Below the pieces are notes generated by a model that ran no database searches, was not told where the DNA came from, and saw only the letters and a program-made list of their open reading frames with translations. DNA of 64,000 nt. It comes from Blastocatellia bacterium AA13 (GTDB taxonomy: Bacteria; Acidobacteriota; Blastocatellia; UBA7656). Where the stretch lies: positions 17,168-81,167 of the forward strand of contig QHVH01000017.1 in NCBI GenBank assembly GCA_003222245.1. The letters are read 5' to 3'. Position numbers and translations under genes: made by a program. Positions 46,050 through 55,984 of the stretch are shown here, piece after piece (position 1 is the first letter of the stretch; each line of letters begins with the position of its first letter).

Positions 46050-46967
46050 TCAAGCGCCGCAGAGCACGGTCCGCGGCCGGATGACGCCGCCATCGTGCGC
46101 AACCTGACCAACGGCAATCAGGTTATCGTTCTGGTCGCAAAGGCGAACAAACGCCCCTGGTTCCAAACCATCCGTATACACCTCTCGCCCGTGCATCACT
46201 CGCGCGGCTTCTTCATCGGTTAGTACAACTCTCGCAAGATGACCGGCGGTCGCGGACGGGCTTACTAAAGCCGATGCTGCATCGCCTGATGCCGCTCGGG
46301 CTTCAAGTTCTTCGAGTGTGATAGATCGCGCGATTTCAAACTCTCCGACACGCGTGCGTCGAAGCGCCGTCAGATGTCCGCCGTAACCCAGCCGCTCTCC
46401 GAGATCGTTGGCCAGGGTTCTAATGTATGTTCCCGAGGAACATCTTACTCGCATATTAAACTCGACCGTGCAGTCGTCTCTGAGCAGAAGCGGCCCGTCA
46501 CCGCGGTCCATCAGCTCGACCGAGTAGATCGATATCGCGACCGGCTCGCGCTCAACAGTTTCGCCGAGACGAGCAAGCTCATACAGCTTCCGGCCTCCAA
46601 TTTTCTTGGCCGAAAACATAGGAGGCGTCTGCCTCTGCTCACCCGTGAACTCGGTTAGAGCGCTCCGTACCTCTTGCTGGGTTATTGTTTGAGCGTCCCT
46701 TGTTTCGGAGATCGGTTCTCCGGTCAAATCCTGGGTCGTAGTCGCGAAACCTAACCGAACCGTCGCGAGGTATTCCTTGTCCAGGCCGACAAGATGCTGA
46801 ACCAGCCGCGTTGCCGCTCCAACGCAGACTACAAGGACTCCAGTGGCAAAGGGGTCCAGAGTACCGGCGTGACCTACGCGTTTTATCTTGAACGCGCGGC
46901 GCACGCGAGCTACGACATCATGGGAGGTAATTCCCGCCGGCTTGTCGATAATGAGCGATCCGTCCAT
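46050..46967 (-). CDS. truB: tRNA pseudouridine(55) synthase
   Basis: A 305-residue TruB, which makes the universal pseudouridine 55 in the T-loop of tRNAs. The catalytic Asp38 lies in GHAGTLDPFATGVL; other conserved blocks are GLDKEYLATVRLG, PPMFSAKKIGGRKLYELAR and CSSGTYIRTLANDLG. The C-terminal domain (about 240-305) matches the PUA-like extension. Start ATG at 46967 is 5 bp after the stop of the SagB-type gene, so it is the last gene of moeA-sagB-truB. The usual neighbours (rbfA, ribF) are absent. Confidence 0.96.
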   Translation of the reverse strand: MDGSLIIDKPAGITSHDVVARVRRAFKIKRVGHAGTLDPFATGVLVVCVGAATRLVQHLVGLDKEYLATVRLGFATTTQDLTGEPISETRDAQTITQQEVRSALTEFTGEQRQTPPMFSAKKIGGRKLYELARLGETVEREPVAISIYSVELMDRGDGPLLLRDDCTVEFNMRVRCSSGTYIRTLANDLGERLGYGGHLTALRRTRVGEFEIARSITLEELEARAASGDAASALVSPSATAGHLARVVLTDEEAARVMHGREVYTDGLEPGAFVRLCDQNDNLIAVGQVAHDGGVIRPRTVLCGA

Positions 46968-46972
46968 CCAGT

Positions 46973-48568
46973 TCAGTAGATCGGCCGCTTGCCTGGGACT
47001 CCGACGGACACCACGAGCATGCAGCTTTTGCCGGCGGCATGTGGAGAGAAGAATTCGGTGACTTCATCGTCGTAGAAGGTGAGCCCGGTCGCGCCGCGTC
47101 CCAGTGCATAAGCGGTCAGATATATTCTGCCGCCTATGATCCCCGCCTCCATTTCGGCGACTCGATAGCCTCTGTTTCCATAAGCCGCAAGAACTCGATT
47201 GAGATCGGCCATCAGAAAAAACGTGACCGCCGCCTCGCCTCCCAGATCCTGATCGAGCGTCAGGTGAGCAGCTTCTCTTCTGAAGGAGCCTGCCTTTAGT
47301 TGTTCCAGCGATCTCCCGCTCGCGTTGAAGTAGTACGCTCCGCTCTCCAGTCCTTGAATATCATTAGCGATCAGATAGAGCGTATTCGTCGCCAAGCACA
47401 CATCCGCGGCCGTAGGAGTTATGGCATTATCAGTGGCTTTATCAATGTCTTTATCAACGGCTTTATCGATGGCTTTATCAATGATCGTCGATAGATCTTC
47501 GAAGGAGATAGGTTTCTGCGCGAATCGCCTTGTAGAAGCGCGCCTCTCAATGACTTTTTCGATAGGTTCATCGATGATTTCTTCTTTCGGGAGAAGCTCA
47601 ATAGGAGCCGTCGACGGATCGGCTTGCGGATCTTCGATCGCATACCGCGTTTTTTTCCACTCGACTACTTCATCGGAACTCAGCAAGGATGACGCCCGGT
47701 GCATCTCCGGTATCAGCGGGTACGCAACCTCGCTCCTCGATAGCGGTATAGTCTCGGGGGCAATCGGATCTATCGGGAAATGATTCGCGTCTCCGCTGTT
47801 GGTCCGCGTTCGGCCGCTATCAGCTTCAGGTTTTCCAACAGTCGCAAGGGCCACGGCGAATTCACGGATTCCGTCGACGCCGATCAAACGGTTAACTTCG
47901 TCATCGACAAATCCCATTAAAATCTGATGTCTCAGGTTGTGAGCCGCCGCCATAGCGATCGAGTGAGCGAGCATAGTTCCGCTGTCCCAGTAATGATACC
48001 TGTAAGCCCTGCTCTGGTACTTCCACGTGCTCCGCCAGCTTATGGCGCTATAAATCACAGTGACCGGCGACCGTGCTACGGTGTCAGATCCGCCCGAGGC
48101 TTCCGACAGCGCTCTTCTGTAGTCGCCCTCGCGCAGCATCCGCAGTGAGAAGTCTCCGGGATTGAAATGGTAAACACCCGCGTCAAGCCCCGTTATTCCG
48201 CCGCAGACTATGTATACCTCGATGGGATAGAGAGCGCCGGCGCATGCGGCGGCTCGGAAATAAATCGTCCCGCCCGGAAAGGGTCTGCGCTTCGTCACAC
48301 CAGCCGTGTAAAACAACAGACTGGCTAACGTATCGAGATCCAGCTCGCCGGCGGCATCCGAATTCGCGCTCTTCGATAACGCCTCGAGTGCGGAGATTCC
48401 GGACGGAGTAAAATCGCGAGGCAGGGTTATCGGCGTGAGCTTCGGATAGACCTTGAACGGCTCGGGCTTGTTGTACCAATCCAGATAGTGGGGGTTGGTC
48501 CTGATGCTCCAGTAGGAGTGCTTCGTCTGCTCGTGATAGCGGCGAGCAATGTCGGTGTCGGAATTCAA
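46973..48568 (-). CDS. SagB-type dehydrogenase with two nitroreductase domains
   Basis: A 532-residue FMN-dependent nitroreductase-fold protein of the SagB/ThcOx group. It contains two tandem copies of the domain: one at about 60-260 (FRAAACAGALYPIEVYIV, YHYWDSGTMLAHSIAMAA) and one at about 340-525 (RRASTRRF...LATNTLYLIANDIQG, AEMEAGIIGGRIYLTAYALG). A low-complexity insert with IDKA/VDKD-like tetrads lies between them. The frame is open to 48712 within moeA, but the real start is probably the TTG at 48568, 20 bp after the moeA stop, with GAGGAAG ahead. Stand-alone SagB proteins are common; no RiPP precursor or cyclodehydratase is seen here. Confidence 0.82.
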   Translation of the reverse strand: MNSDTDIARRYHEQTKHSYWSIRTNPHYLDWYNKPEPFKVYPKLTPITLPRDFTPSGISALEALSKSANSDAAGELDLDTLASLLFYTAGVTKRRPFPGGTIYFRAAACAGALYPIEVYIVCGGITGLDAGVYHFNPGDFSLRMLREGDYRRALSEASGGSDTVARSPVTVIYSAISWRSTWKYQSRAYRYHYWDSGTMLAHSIAMAAAHNLRHQILMGFVDDEVNRLIGVDGIREFAVALATVGKPEADSGRTRTNSGDANHFPIDPIAPETIPLSRSEVAYPLIPEMHRASSLLSSDEVVEWKKTRYAIEDPQADPSTAPIELLPKEEIIDEPIEKVIERRASTRRFAQKPISFEDLSTIIDKAIDKAVDKDIDKATDNAITPTAADVCLATNTLYLIANDIQGLESGAYYFNASGRSLEQLKAGSFRREAAHLTLDQDLGGEAAVTFFLMADLNRVLAAYGNRGYRVAEMEAGIIGGRIYLTAYALGRGATGLTFYDDEVTEFFSPHAAGKSCMLVVSVGVPGKRPIY

Positions 48569-48588
48569 TATCTCTTCCTCATCTCGGA

Positions 48589-49788
48589 TCAGAATGGATT
48601 CAATAGCATTAGTTCTATATCCGAACCGGCGGGTATCAAGTGAACGTCTTCGGGAACGACTATAAGTCCGTTTGCATTCATAAAAGCGACAAAATCCGAA
48701 GATCCGCCCCACTTCAAGGGCTCAGCCGTCATTTGTTTGTCGCTTATGAAAGCGCGAGCAGGCAAATAGCTCCTTCGCGTCGAACCGTCCCGAATTTCAC
48801 AAGAGGCGCGAGCCGTCACGGTCGGCAATGTCGTCTTTTGCGCGCCGAGCATTTTCCTTATCGCCGGCCTCACGAATACATTGAACGTGACGGAAGTGGA
48901 GACGGGGTTTCCCGGCAAACCAAAGAAGTATGTCCGCTCACGACGCGCGAATACCGTAGGCTTGCCCGGACGAATGCTGACCTTGTCGAACGATACATTC
49001 GCTCCCATTTCCAACAGCACCGCTTTTACGAGGTCATAATCGCCCATCGAAACACCGCCCGAGGTGATTACGAGGTCGTGGGAAGCCGCGGCCTCCAGAG
49101 CTTTCACGATATCTTCAGATCGATCGGGAACGATTCCAAGTATCTCTATTCTGGCCCCGGCCTGACTTGCATATGAAGCAATCGTAAAAGTATTCGAGTT
49201 CCGAATCTGGGCCCCGACAGGCTTCTGAGCAACTTCGACCAGCTCACTTCCGGTTGAAATGACGGCGATCTTCGGCTGTATCGCAACGCGGACAGATGAG
49301 TAACCAAAGGACGCGAGCACGGCCATCACTGCCGGACCGATGGCCTCACCCTTCCTTGCCGCCGTGTCGCCTGATTTAACCTCGCTTGCCCGCGGAGTAA
49401 TGAACTGTCCGGGCTCCGTCCGCTCTTTTATAGTAACCGTTGCTCCGTCCGATTCCGTGACTTCGACCTTCTGAACCGCATTAGCCCCGAGCGGAATCGG
49501 CGCGCCCGTAAATATCTTGACTGCGTTTCCTCGCGACACCGTGCCTTCGAAACTCTGACCAGCCGGAATCTCGCCGATCAGGCTCAGGGTCGCAGGCGTA
49601 TCGACGACATCAGCCGCGATGAGGGCATATCCGTCCATTCGAGCCCGGTCGAAGGGCGGGAGATCACAGTCCGCGACGATGTCTTCGGCCAGCACTCTCC
49701 CGAGCGCCTGATCGATCCGAACTGATTCGCTGCCGAGCGGTTCGACTGAAGCAAGGACTATCGCGAGAGCCTGATCAACAGTAATCAT
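48589..49788 (-). CDS. moeA: Molybdopterin molybdenumtransferase
   Basis: MoeA inserts molybdate into adenylylated molybdopterin, the last step of the molybdenum cofactor. The 399-residue protein shows all family blocks: LPPFDRARMDGYAL, GEIPAGQ, RGNAVKIFTGAPIPLGANAV, STGSEL, TSGGVSMGDYD and FFGLPGNPVS. ATG at 49788 is the normal start. No other moa/mob genes are nearby. A SagB-type dehydrogenase and truB follow on the same strand with very short spacers. Confidence 0.96.
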   Translation of the reverse strand: MITVDQALAIVLASVEPLGSESVRIDQALGRVLAEDIVADCDLPPFDRARMDGYALIAADVVDTPATLSLIGEIPAGQSFEGTVSRGNAVKIFTGAPIPLGANAVQKVEVTESDGATVTIKERTEPGQFITPRASEVKSGDTAARKGEAIGPAVMAVLASFGYSSVRVAIQPKIAVISTGSELVEVAQKPVGAQIRNSNTFTIASYASQAGARIEILGIVPDRSEDIVKALEAAASHDLVITSGGVSMGDYDLVKAVLLEMGANVSFDKVSIRPGKPTVFARRERTYFFGLPGNPVSTSVTFNVFVRPAIRKMLGAQKTTLPTVTARASCEIRDGSTRRSYLPARAFISDKQMTAEPLKWGGSSDFVAFMNANGLIVVPEDVHLIPAGSDIELMLLNPF

Positions 49789-49837
49789 AGGACTTTAATG
49801 ACGGAATTATATCCGCAAAGCTCGAGCAGTCGAACCA

Positions 49838-49867
49838 CAAAAAAAGCCCGAGCGAAAACTCGGGCTA
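49838..49867 (-). terminator. Intrinsic terminator of tRNA-Asp
   Basis: On the minus strand AGCCCGAG TTTTCG CTCGGGCT is a perfect 8-bp stem followed by seven T. It lies 6 bases downstream of the tRNA 3' end and 50 bp ahead of the moeA start. Confidence 0.9.
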
Positions 49868-49872
49868 AAATT

Positions 49873-50326
<454 letters not shown>

Positions 50327-51652
50327 ATGAAAAATACTCGCTTTTTCTGTGTGGCTGTTGCTGCGCTAGCGCTTGGTCTTTCCACTCTGCGAGCCGGGCA
50401 TACAAGCCCGTCCGCGACGCCGACTTTTTCAAAAGACGTCGCTCCGATCATCTTCAAGAATTGCGCCGGCTGCCATCGACCCGACGATATTGCGCCGATG
50501 TCGCTGCTGAGCTATGAAGAGGCCCGGCCCTGGGCAAAGGCTATTCGCGAACAGGTTTCGCTTGGAAACATGCCGCCCTGGCATGCGACACAATCTCGGG
50601 GAACATTCTCAAACGACCGCAGACTGACCGATCAGGAGAAGGCGACGCTCATTAGCTGGGCCGATGGCGGCGCGCCCAAAGGAGACCCGAAAGACTTGCC
50701 GCCGGCTCCGAAGTTTGCGAGCGGCTGGGAGATCGGCACGCCCGATGCCGTCATCAGCATGACTAAGGAATTCAACGTGCCGGAGTCGGGCACAATCGAT
50801 TATCAGTTCTTCTCGGCGCCGACAAATTTCACGGAAGATAAGTGGGTTCAAGCCATCGAAGTGCGGCCTGGAGCGCGCAGCGTGGTACATCATATCCTTG
50901 TATTTTGCAGCGAACCGGGCGCCAGAAGGGCCGCGGGCTTTTCGCAAGTTGGTCCGCGAGCATCGGGACGTCGAAATGAGCCCGGCCGAGACCAGTCGCT
51001 CAATCACGCCGGGATACCGGGTTCGCTCATCGCAACGACAGCGCCAGGCACTAACGCAATGACATTTGCGCCCGGGACCGCTCTTAAAATTAAGGCCGGC
51101 TCTACATTCAGTTTTCAGATTCACTACACTTCGACGGGTACGGCTGCAAAAGACCGATCGAGCGTCGGGGTCATCTTCGCGAAGCAGCCTCCAAAACAGG
51201 AGATCCGCAACAGCGCGTTCGTTAATCCGATGTTCGTCATTCCGCCGGGAGCGAGCGACACTGCAGTCGAGTCGGCAATTGAATTCAACGAAGATGCACA
51301 CATCTGGGCGCTCTTTCCGCATACTCATCTGAGGGGCAAGAGCTGGGCGTATAAGCTTGTTTTCCCCGACGGACGCGAAGAAGTCGTGTTGTCGGTTCCG
51401 AAGTACGATTTCAACTGGCAGACTTACTATACATTCTCAAAACCAATAGCAATTCCGAAGGGAACGCGGCTGGAAGCGGTCGCGCATTATGACAATTCGA
51501 CCGCCAACCCATGGAACCCCGATCCGAAGATAGCGGTGAGATGGGGCCCGCAGACGTGGGAAGAGATGCAGTATTCGGGCATCACCTATTCAATCGACGA
51601 ACCGCGTCAGGAGAACTCGGCTCCTCCGTCGCGAGATGGAAATAAGTTGTAG
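50327..51652 (+). CDS. Exported cytochrome c / copper-monooxygenase-like protein
   Basis: A 441-residue exported protein. The signal peptide ends near residue 25. A c-type haem site, CAGCH, follows near residue 48, in a cytochrome-c-like domain (FSKDVAPIIFKNCAGCHRP). The C-terminal half resembles the copper type II ascorbate-dependent monooxygenase (PHM/DBM) fold: VVHHILVF, FQIHYTSTG and FPHTHLRG supply paired histidines typical of its copper sites. Likely a periplasmic redox protein or oxygenase; substrate unknown. The ATG at 50327 is preferred to one 39 bp upstream because it starts the signal peptide. Confidence 0.82.
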   Translation: MKNTRFFCVAVAALALGLSTLRAGHTSPSATPTFSKDVAPIIFKNCAGCHRPDDIAPMSLLSYEEARPWAKAIREQVSLGNMPPWHATQSRGTFSNDRRLTDQEKATLISWADGGAPKGDPKDLPPAPKFASGWEIGTPDAVISMTKEFNVPESGTIDYQFFSAPTNFTEDKWVQAIEVRPGARSVVHHILVFCSEPGARRAAGFSQVGPRASGRRNEPGRDQSLNHAGIPGSLIATTAPGTNAMTFAPGTALKIKAGSTFSFQIHYTSTGTAAKDRSSVGVIFAKQPPKQEIRNSAFVNPMFVIPPGASDTAVESAIEFNEDAHIWALFPHTHLRGKSWAYKLVFPDGREEVVLSVPKYDFNWQTYYTFSKPIAIPKGTRLEAVAHYDNSTANPWNPDPKIAVRWGPQTWEEMQYSGITYSIDEPRQENSAPPSRDGNKL

Positions 51653-51660
51653 TTATTCCG

Positions 51661-52575
51661 CTACCTCTTCGTCTGATCGATCTCGTATTTCACTTTCAGG
51701 TAGAGCGTGAACTGAACGACCGGCTCGATCACCACCGGGTTTATCACGTAGTCGAAGCCGTCCGCGCCGAGCGGGTTGAAAAAAAACGTCCTGCTCTTTC
51801 GCGCGCTTTGAATCGTGTAACGCTGGCGATAATAATCCGGGCTGATCTCCTCCGACTCGCTTGCTACATAGGAATCGTACATCTCGGTGGGATAGTAGGT
51901 GCTCGGGCGTTCGGCATAGACCTGGGCCGGAGGCAGGAGCTTTATTCCTGAGAGCTTCTCATATCTAACCGTCTTGCGGTTGATGATCTTCATGGCTTCC
52001 TCCATCAACCTGTCCTGAATCGCCGATTGATCCGCCACGATGTAGTCTACTTTTATCAGGTCGAAGATCTGTGCGCGCGAGGCCCCGATTACAAGCTGAT
52101 CGAGCAATCCTTTGTCTTTGTAGTGAACCGCTATATTCTTTTTTAGCTCGAAGCCGACCAGCTTTTCTTTGGCGATAGAGCCTTCGACCGCGTAGCCGTA
52201 GATTTTGTTCTGCGCGGCAAAATCTACGTAGGTGTCATTGCTTCCGATCCCCATTCGCTTCAGCTCAGTGGTAAATTCGCCGATGCGGGCGTCCAACTTC
52301 TTGCCGCAATCTGGAATTGCGGCGCACTCCTCGGCAATTCCGAATACGGCGACGTATTCGTCGGCCTTCACGTTCATCAGCACGCTGGCCTCAATGAACA
52401 TGCTCGTAGCAGTAGGCGGAGCATCTCCCTGTCCAAGCACTCGTTTGGCTCGTTCGTTTTGCCGGGCCCTCGCGCTGCCCCCCGCCTGTGAATAACCCAC
52501 GTTGCCGCTTGCCTGAGCAAGGCAAATGACCGCCGCTGCATTCATTATCGATATTAGTAAGACAAATTTTTTCAT
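51661..52575 (-). CDS. Exported SIMPL (DUF541)-domain-like protein
   Basis: A 304-residue exported protein. Signal peptide MKKFVLLISIMNAAAVICLA. The mature protein looks like the SIMPL/DUF541 fold: ASVLMNVKADEYVAVFGIAEEC near its start, FTTELKRMGIGSNDTYVDFA, and later LMEEAMKIINRKTVRYEKLSGIKL (the helix that packs on the sheet). Members are periplasmic or outer-membrane proteins with unclear roles. Match is moderate, as several blocks differ from the typical family. Start ATG at 52575 with GGGAG upstream. It converges on the cytochrome gene (8 bp). Confidence 0.65.
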   Translation of the reverse strand: MKKFVLLISIMNAAAVICLAQASGNVGYSQAGGSARARQNERAKRVLGQGDAPPTATSMFIEASVLMNVKADEYVAVFGIAEECAAIPDCGKKLDARIGEFTTELKRMGIGSNDTYVDFAAQNKIYGYAVEGSIAKEKLVGFELKKNIAVHYKDKGLLDQLVIGASRAQIFDLIKVDYIVADQSAIQDRLMEEAMKIINRKTVRYEKLSGIKLLPPAQVYAERPSTYYPTEMYDSYVASESEEISPDYYRQRYTIQSARKSRTFFFNPLGADGFDYVINPVVIEPVVQFTLYLKVKYEIDQTKR

Positions 52576-52837
52576 CGTGACTCCCGGCTTATGACTCCTG
52601 GTTATGATTTCAGACTGCCAAACCAACCCTCGGATAGTAGCGGTCGAAGATCGATTCGAGTCTCGAGCAGAACCGTTTCAGTTTCGGGGCGCCGCTTGAC
52701 GAGCCCGGATTCTGCGCTCCCGCATCAGATAGAATGCAGGAAAATACCAGCGCGGCGATTATTCGTTTTAACAACACGTCCATTGGCCCTGGTGACTTTA
52801 CGACGAACTACGGCCGATCCCGAACCTCGCCTCTACT

Positions 52838-54073
52838 TCACTGCATCAAGCGATACAGGTGGGTCTGGCTCCTGATGAAAATTGAGCCGCCGGAGACAGC
52901 CATCGACGCCAGCGTCATGCCGTCAACTTGATTCCTCGCAAGCGCGCGAAATTCTTTGCCTGGGGCGATCACGACCGACTCCCCTTCCTCGCTGAGAAAA
53001 TATATTCTGCCGTCTGCATAGATTGGAGAGGCCGAGTGGCCGCCGCCTATGCGGGCATGCCAATATTCCTTACCCGTTTTTGAGTCAAGACAAGCAGCGA
53101 TGCCGTTATCGCTGATGAAGTAGAGATCGTCGCCCACCAACAATGGAGAAGGGGTCAGCGGCACGCCTCGCTTCACGTCCCAGGCTACGTGGCTTCGCGT
53201 CACGTCTCCATGTCCGTCGATGCGTACGGCCATCAACGAAGGCTCCTGAAATCCCGTGCAGATGTACACCAGACCGTTCCCGTAGACCGGTCTTGGAACG
53301 TTCGAGAAGCCCTCTCCGTACCTCACCTCCCAGAGTTCCTTTCCCGTCCGAGGATCATAAGCGATCGCGCGAAACGCGCCCGGGCTGATGATCTGGTCCC
53401 CTTCCGGCCTGCGCACTACCAACGGCGTCGTGTATGCCTGAAACCCTGTTCGAAGCTTTCTCCAGCGAGTCTTTCCCGTAGCTTTATCCAGCGCGACTAC
53501 GAACTGGATATCCTGTCCATCGCAGCTCACGATCAGCAGGTCGTCGTAGAGCACCGGCGAGCCGCCCGGACCATGTTGCCCATTGTCGTAATCCAGTCGC
53601 GTCTTCCAAACGACATCTCCCGACTGAGTGATGCACGCCGTTCCTCGCGCGCCAAAATGCAGGTAGACGCGATCCCCTTCCAATACCGGCGTCGGAGACG
53701 CGTGGCTATTCTTGCCGTTGATCGGCCCCGCGTTCTTGAGTTTGAAGACCTCAACGTCCCGGACAATTCCGCCGCTGTTGCGGTCGACGCAAATAGCTCG
53801 AAGCGATTTGCCTCCGTCCGTTGCGGTCGTAAGCCAGATGCGATCTCCGAGTATGGCCGGAGAAGACCAACCTCGCCCCGGAATGGCCGTCTTCCACTTG
53901 ACGTTATTCGATTCGCTCCAGGTCAGCGGAAGCCCGCGTTCGGTTGAAATGCCCTGCTCCGTCGGACCTCGAAACTCCGGCCAGTCTTCCGCCATAGCAG
54001 AGACAGACAGCAATAGCAGGAGCGTGAGAAGTGCTCTTATCTTCACTGCCCGAATGTAAGGCCCCGTCGACAT
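52838..54073 (-). CDS. Exported PQQ-type beta-propeller protein
   Basis: A 411-residue protein with an N-terminal hydrophobic leader (KIRALLTLLLLLSVSAMAEDW) and repeated beta-propeller blades with the PQQ-like AxDxxTGKxxW pattern: ALDKATGKTRWRKL, AYDPRTGKELWEV, CLDSKTGKEYWHA. DWPEFRGPTEQGIS at the mature start is typical of these outer-membrane or periplasmic propellers. No catalytic site is evident, so a scaffolding or binding role is likely. Start ambiguous: ATG at 54073 is used; a GTG at 54046 would give a cleaner signal peptide. Confidence 0.82.
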   Translation of the reverse strand: MSTGPYIRAVKIRALLTLLLLLSVSAMAEDWPEFRGPTEQGISTERGLPLTWSESNNVKWKTAIPGRGWSSPAILGDRIWLTTATDGGKSLRAICVDRNSGGIVRDVEVFKLKNAGPINGKNSHASPTPVLEGDRVYLHFGARGTACITQSGDVVWKTRLDYDNGQHGPGGSPVLYDDLLIVSCDGQDIQFVVALDKATGKTRWRKLRTGFQAYTTPLVVRRPEGDQIISPGAFRAIAYDPRTGKELWEVRYGEGFSNVPRPVYGNGLVYICTGFQEPSLMAVRIDGHGDVTRSHVAWDVKRGVPLTPSPLLVGDDLYFISDNGIAACLDSKTGKEYWHARIGGGHSASPIYADGRIYFLSEEGESVVIAPGKEFRALARNQVDGMTLASMAVSGGSIFIRSQTHLYRLMQ

Positions 54074-54147
54074 GATCTGCGTCACCCGCCGGCTGATGTT
54101 CCAGGCTCGGTCTTTCGACGGCCGCGAGAAGAGGTTGGAATTTGCGA

Positions 54148-54624
54148 TCAATCAAACTCGTATTGAGGTGCGTTTTGATCCGGGCCGACCCTGCCGGTTT
54201 CTACGCTCGCTTTGTAATAGTTCTCGCTTCGCATCGGAGCCCCGGCGATTCTCCGCAGCATTACGAGTTGTCCGAGGTGAGTAAGCGCATCCGCCAGAGG
54301 TCCCTGAAACAATCGCTCTATGGGCGCGCCAATCGCGCCATCCGACCCCAGATATTCGTCGAAATGTTTGAGGGCGGAAAAGAAGCGCTCGGAGTCTTCA
54401 CTCCACGTCGATGGAGCCGCCGGATTCCAGGCCGGATTTCCCTGCGCCATATTCGACGACCACTCAACTAGGTCGCCAAGATGCGCGAGCAGCTCGATCG
54501 GAGTCCGAACCCCATTCCCTGCGCGGAAAGTCGCAAAGTCATCGGGCACGTCTTTGATTATCTTGCCGCCCCTATAAGCCAGAGTAGCCAGTGTGTGTCG
54601 AAGGAATTCGCGCGCGGTGTCCAT
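54148..54624 (-). CDS. DinB-like four-helix protein
   Basis: A 158-residue DinB/YfiT-type bundle: an N-terminal helix with MDTAREFLRHTLATLAYRG, IELLAHLGDLVEWS, and the C-terminal THLGQLVMLRRIAG carrying the usual His. Two of the expected metal histidines can be seen. Open frame extends upstream to 54741, but the ATG at 54624 follows GGGAGG at 7 bases. It lies 122 bp downstream of the alpha/beta hydrolase stop. Function unknown. Confidence 0.82.
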   Translation of the reverse strand: MDTAREFLRHTLATLAYRGGKIIKDVPDDFATFRAGNGVRTPIELLAHLGDLVEWSSNMAQGNPAWNPAAPSTWSEDSERFFSALKHFDEYLGSDGAIGAPIERLFQGPLADALTHLGQLVMLRRIAGAPMRSENYYKASVETGRVGPDQNAPQYEFD

Positions 54625-54746
54625 TAAACGTCCTCCCTTTCTTCTATCCGGACTGCGGTCGTTATCGACAAGGTTATCGCCAAGGCCGAAGGCGTCGCCT
54701 TCTCCCAGGGACATTATCCTTCCATCTGGTCCAAATAACACGTCGC

Positions 54747-55949
54747 TTACTTGTCAGCGGTGCGGGCGGCAATGAAATCGAAGATCGCCTTGTGTCCTTC
54801 GGGGATAACTCCCCTCGTGAAATAGGCCGCGATGCCGAGCGAATGTTCGAGATCGTCGAAATAGTGAAATTCCCATTTCGTCTTGCCTGCTTTCTTCGCT
54901 TCCGCCTCCATCCGCCTCACGCCTTCGACTGGAACGAATGGGTCCACTACGCCCTGGAAAAATCCGATCGGAATGTCGAGCTGAGAGAGAAAAGTCCAGA
55001 TCGGAGGGTGCTCGAAATGATTTTTGAACCAATTCTCGGGAGTGCTCACACCGGCCGATCTTTTTGCCCACAGATTGAGCAGGGCATAGTTGTCGGTCTC
55101 GAGCGCATCCAGCAGAGGCTTGCCCGGCGCCTTAATGTCATCTTCAGTGATGAACCCGTCCTTATTCACATCGAAGGTTTCAAAGGAGGCGTTCCGTAAG
55201 GCCCTTTGGCGAAACTTGTGCGGATCGGCTTCAAACTCGGCCTTTGAGATCTTTCCATCTTTGTCGGTATCGAAGGACTCGCGATACGGAAGGTACGCGC
55301 CTCCGGTCAAGATGTACTTGAAAGTGTCTCTCATCGTGCCCGACATCACTCCATAGAGGATCAAGCCCGCGACTTCCTTTCGCGCGCGCGAAGCAGTCTC
55401 CGAGGCGATGAGGGTTCCCTCGCTGGCTCCGATGAGAAAGACTCGAGATGGGTCGATTCCGGGCTGGCGGCTCACGACCTGAATAGCGGTCAACGCATCC
55501 CGGACTTTGTTTTCAAGCGTGCTCGTGTTGTAGATATTCCAATCGATTTTTTCATAGCGAGGAGGGTCATCGCCCAGGCGAATCCCGCGTCCCTCATAGC
55601 TGAAAAACGCCACGTTCATTGGAGGCAGCTTCTCTCGGTACAAATCGAAATAGTTGAACGTGCCGCCTCGCGGGTTCGTGCGCTTCACGTCGATGGTCAT
55701 ACCCTCGGCCGTCTGCATATAGATCACGATGGGATGCTTCCCAGGTGAATCGGGAACCGTCAGCTTCCCAAGCATGTCGTATCCGTCGTGAGACTTGAAC
55801 GGAATCTCGGTTGTCTTGGCTATTGCCTTAGGCGCCTGAGCCGTGCCTTGAGCCAGAGCAGGCGCGATTACCAGGAGCAAAAAAGCTGCCGCCGATAGTG
55901 TACAAAAGAGTATGCGGCGAAGTGGGGGGTTCTTCGACGAATCAACCAC
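54747..55949 (-). CDS. Exported alpha/beta hydrolase with EF-hand pair in the lid
   Basis: A 400-residue exported hydrolase. Signal peptide about 1-34. The alpha/beta fold has nucleophile Ser177 in GASEG, Asp336 in GVVDPFVP and His369 in LEHSLG. Between strand 6 and helix D lies a helical insertion with two calcium-binding loops: DTDKDGKISKAEF (227-239) and DVNKDGFITEDDI (260-272), both matching the EF-hand DxDxDG consensus. Calcium may therefore control access to the active site. Start GTG at 55949 has GGAGG at 8 bases. Substrate unknown. Confidence 0.85.
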   Translation of the reverse strand: MVDSSKNPPLRRILFCTLSAAAFLLLVIAPALAQGTAQAPKAIAKTTEIPFKSHDGYDMLGKLTVPDSPGKHPIVIYMQTAEGMTIDVKRTNPRGGTFNYFDLYREKLPPMNVAFFSYEGRGIRLGDDPPRYEKIDWNIYNTSTLENKVRDALTAIQVVSRQPGIDPSRVFLIGASEGTLIASETASRARKEVAGLILYGVMSGTMRDTFKYILTGGAYLPYRESFDTDKDGKISKAEFEADPHKFRQRALRNASFETFDVNKDGFITEDDIKAPGKPLLDALETDNYALLNLWAKRSAGVSTPENWFKNHFEHPPIWTFLSQLDIPIGFFQGVVDPFVPVEGVRRMEAEAKKAGKTKWEFHYFDDLEHSLGIAAYFTRGVIPEGHKAIFDFIAARTADK

Positions 55950-55984
55950 GGGCGTATCCTCCAGAGAAGTTTAGTGACGATGTT

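Noticed and set aside
46973..48568. SagB-type gene as part of a RiPP azole-peptide cluster
   Set aside because: Neighbours are moeA and truB; no precursor peptide, cyclodehydratase or exporter is present.
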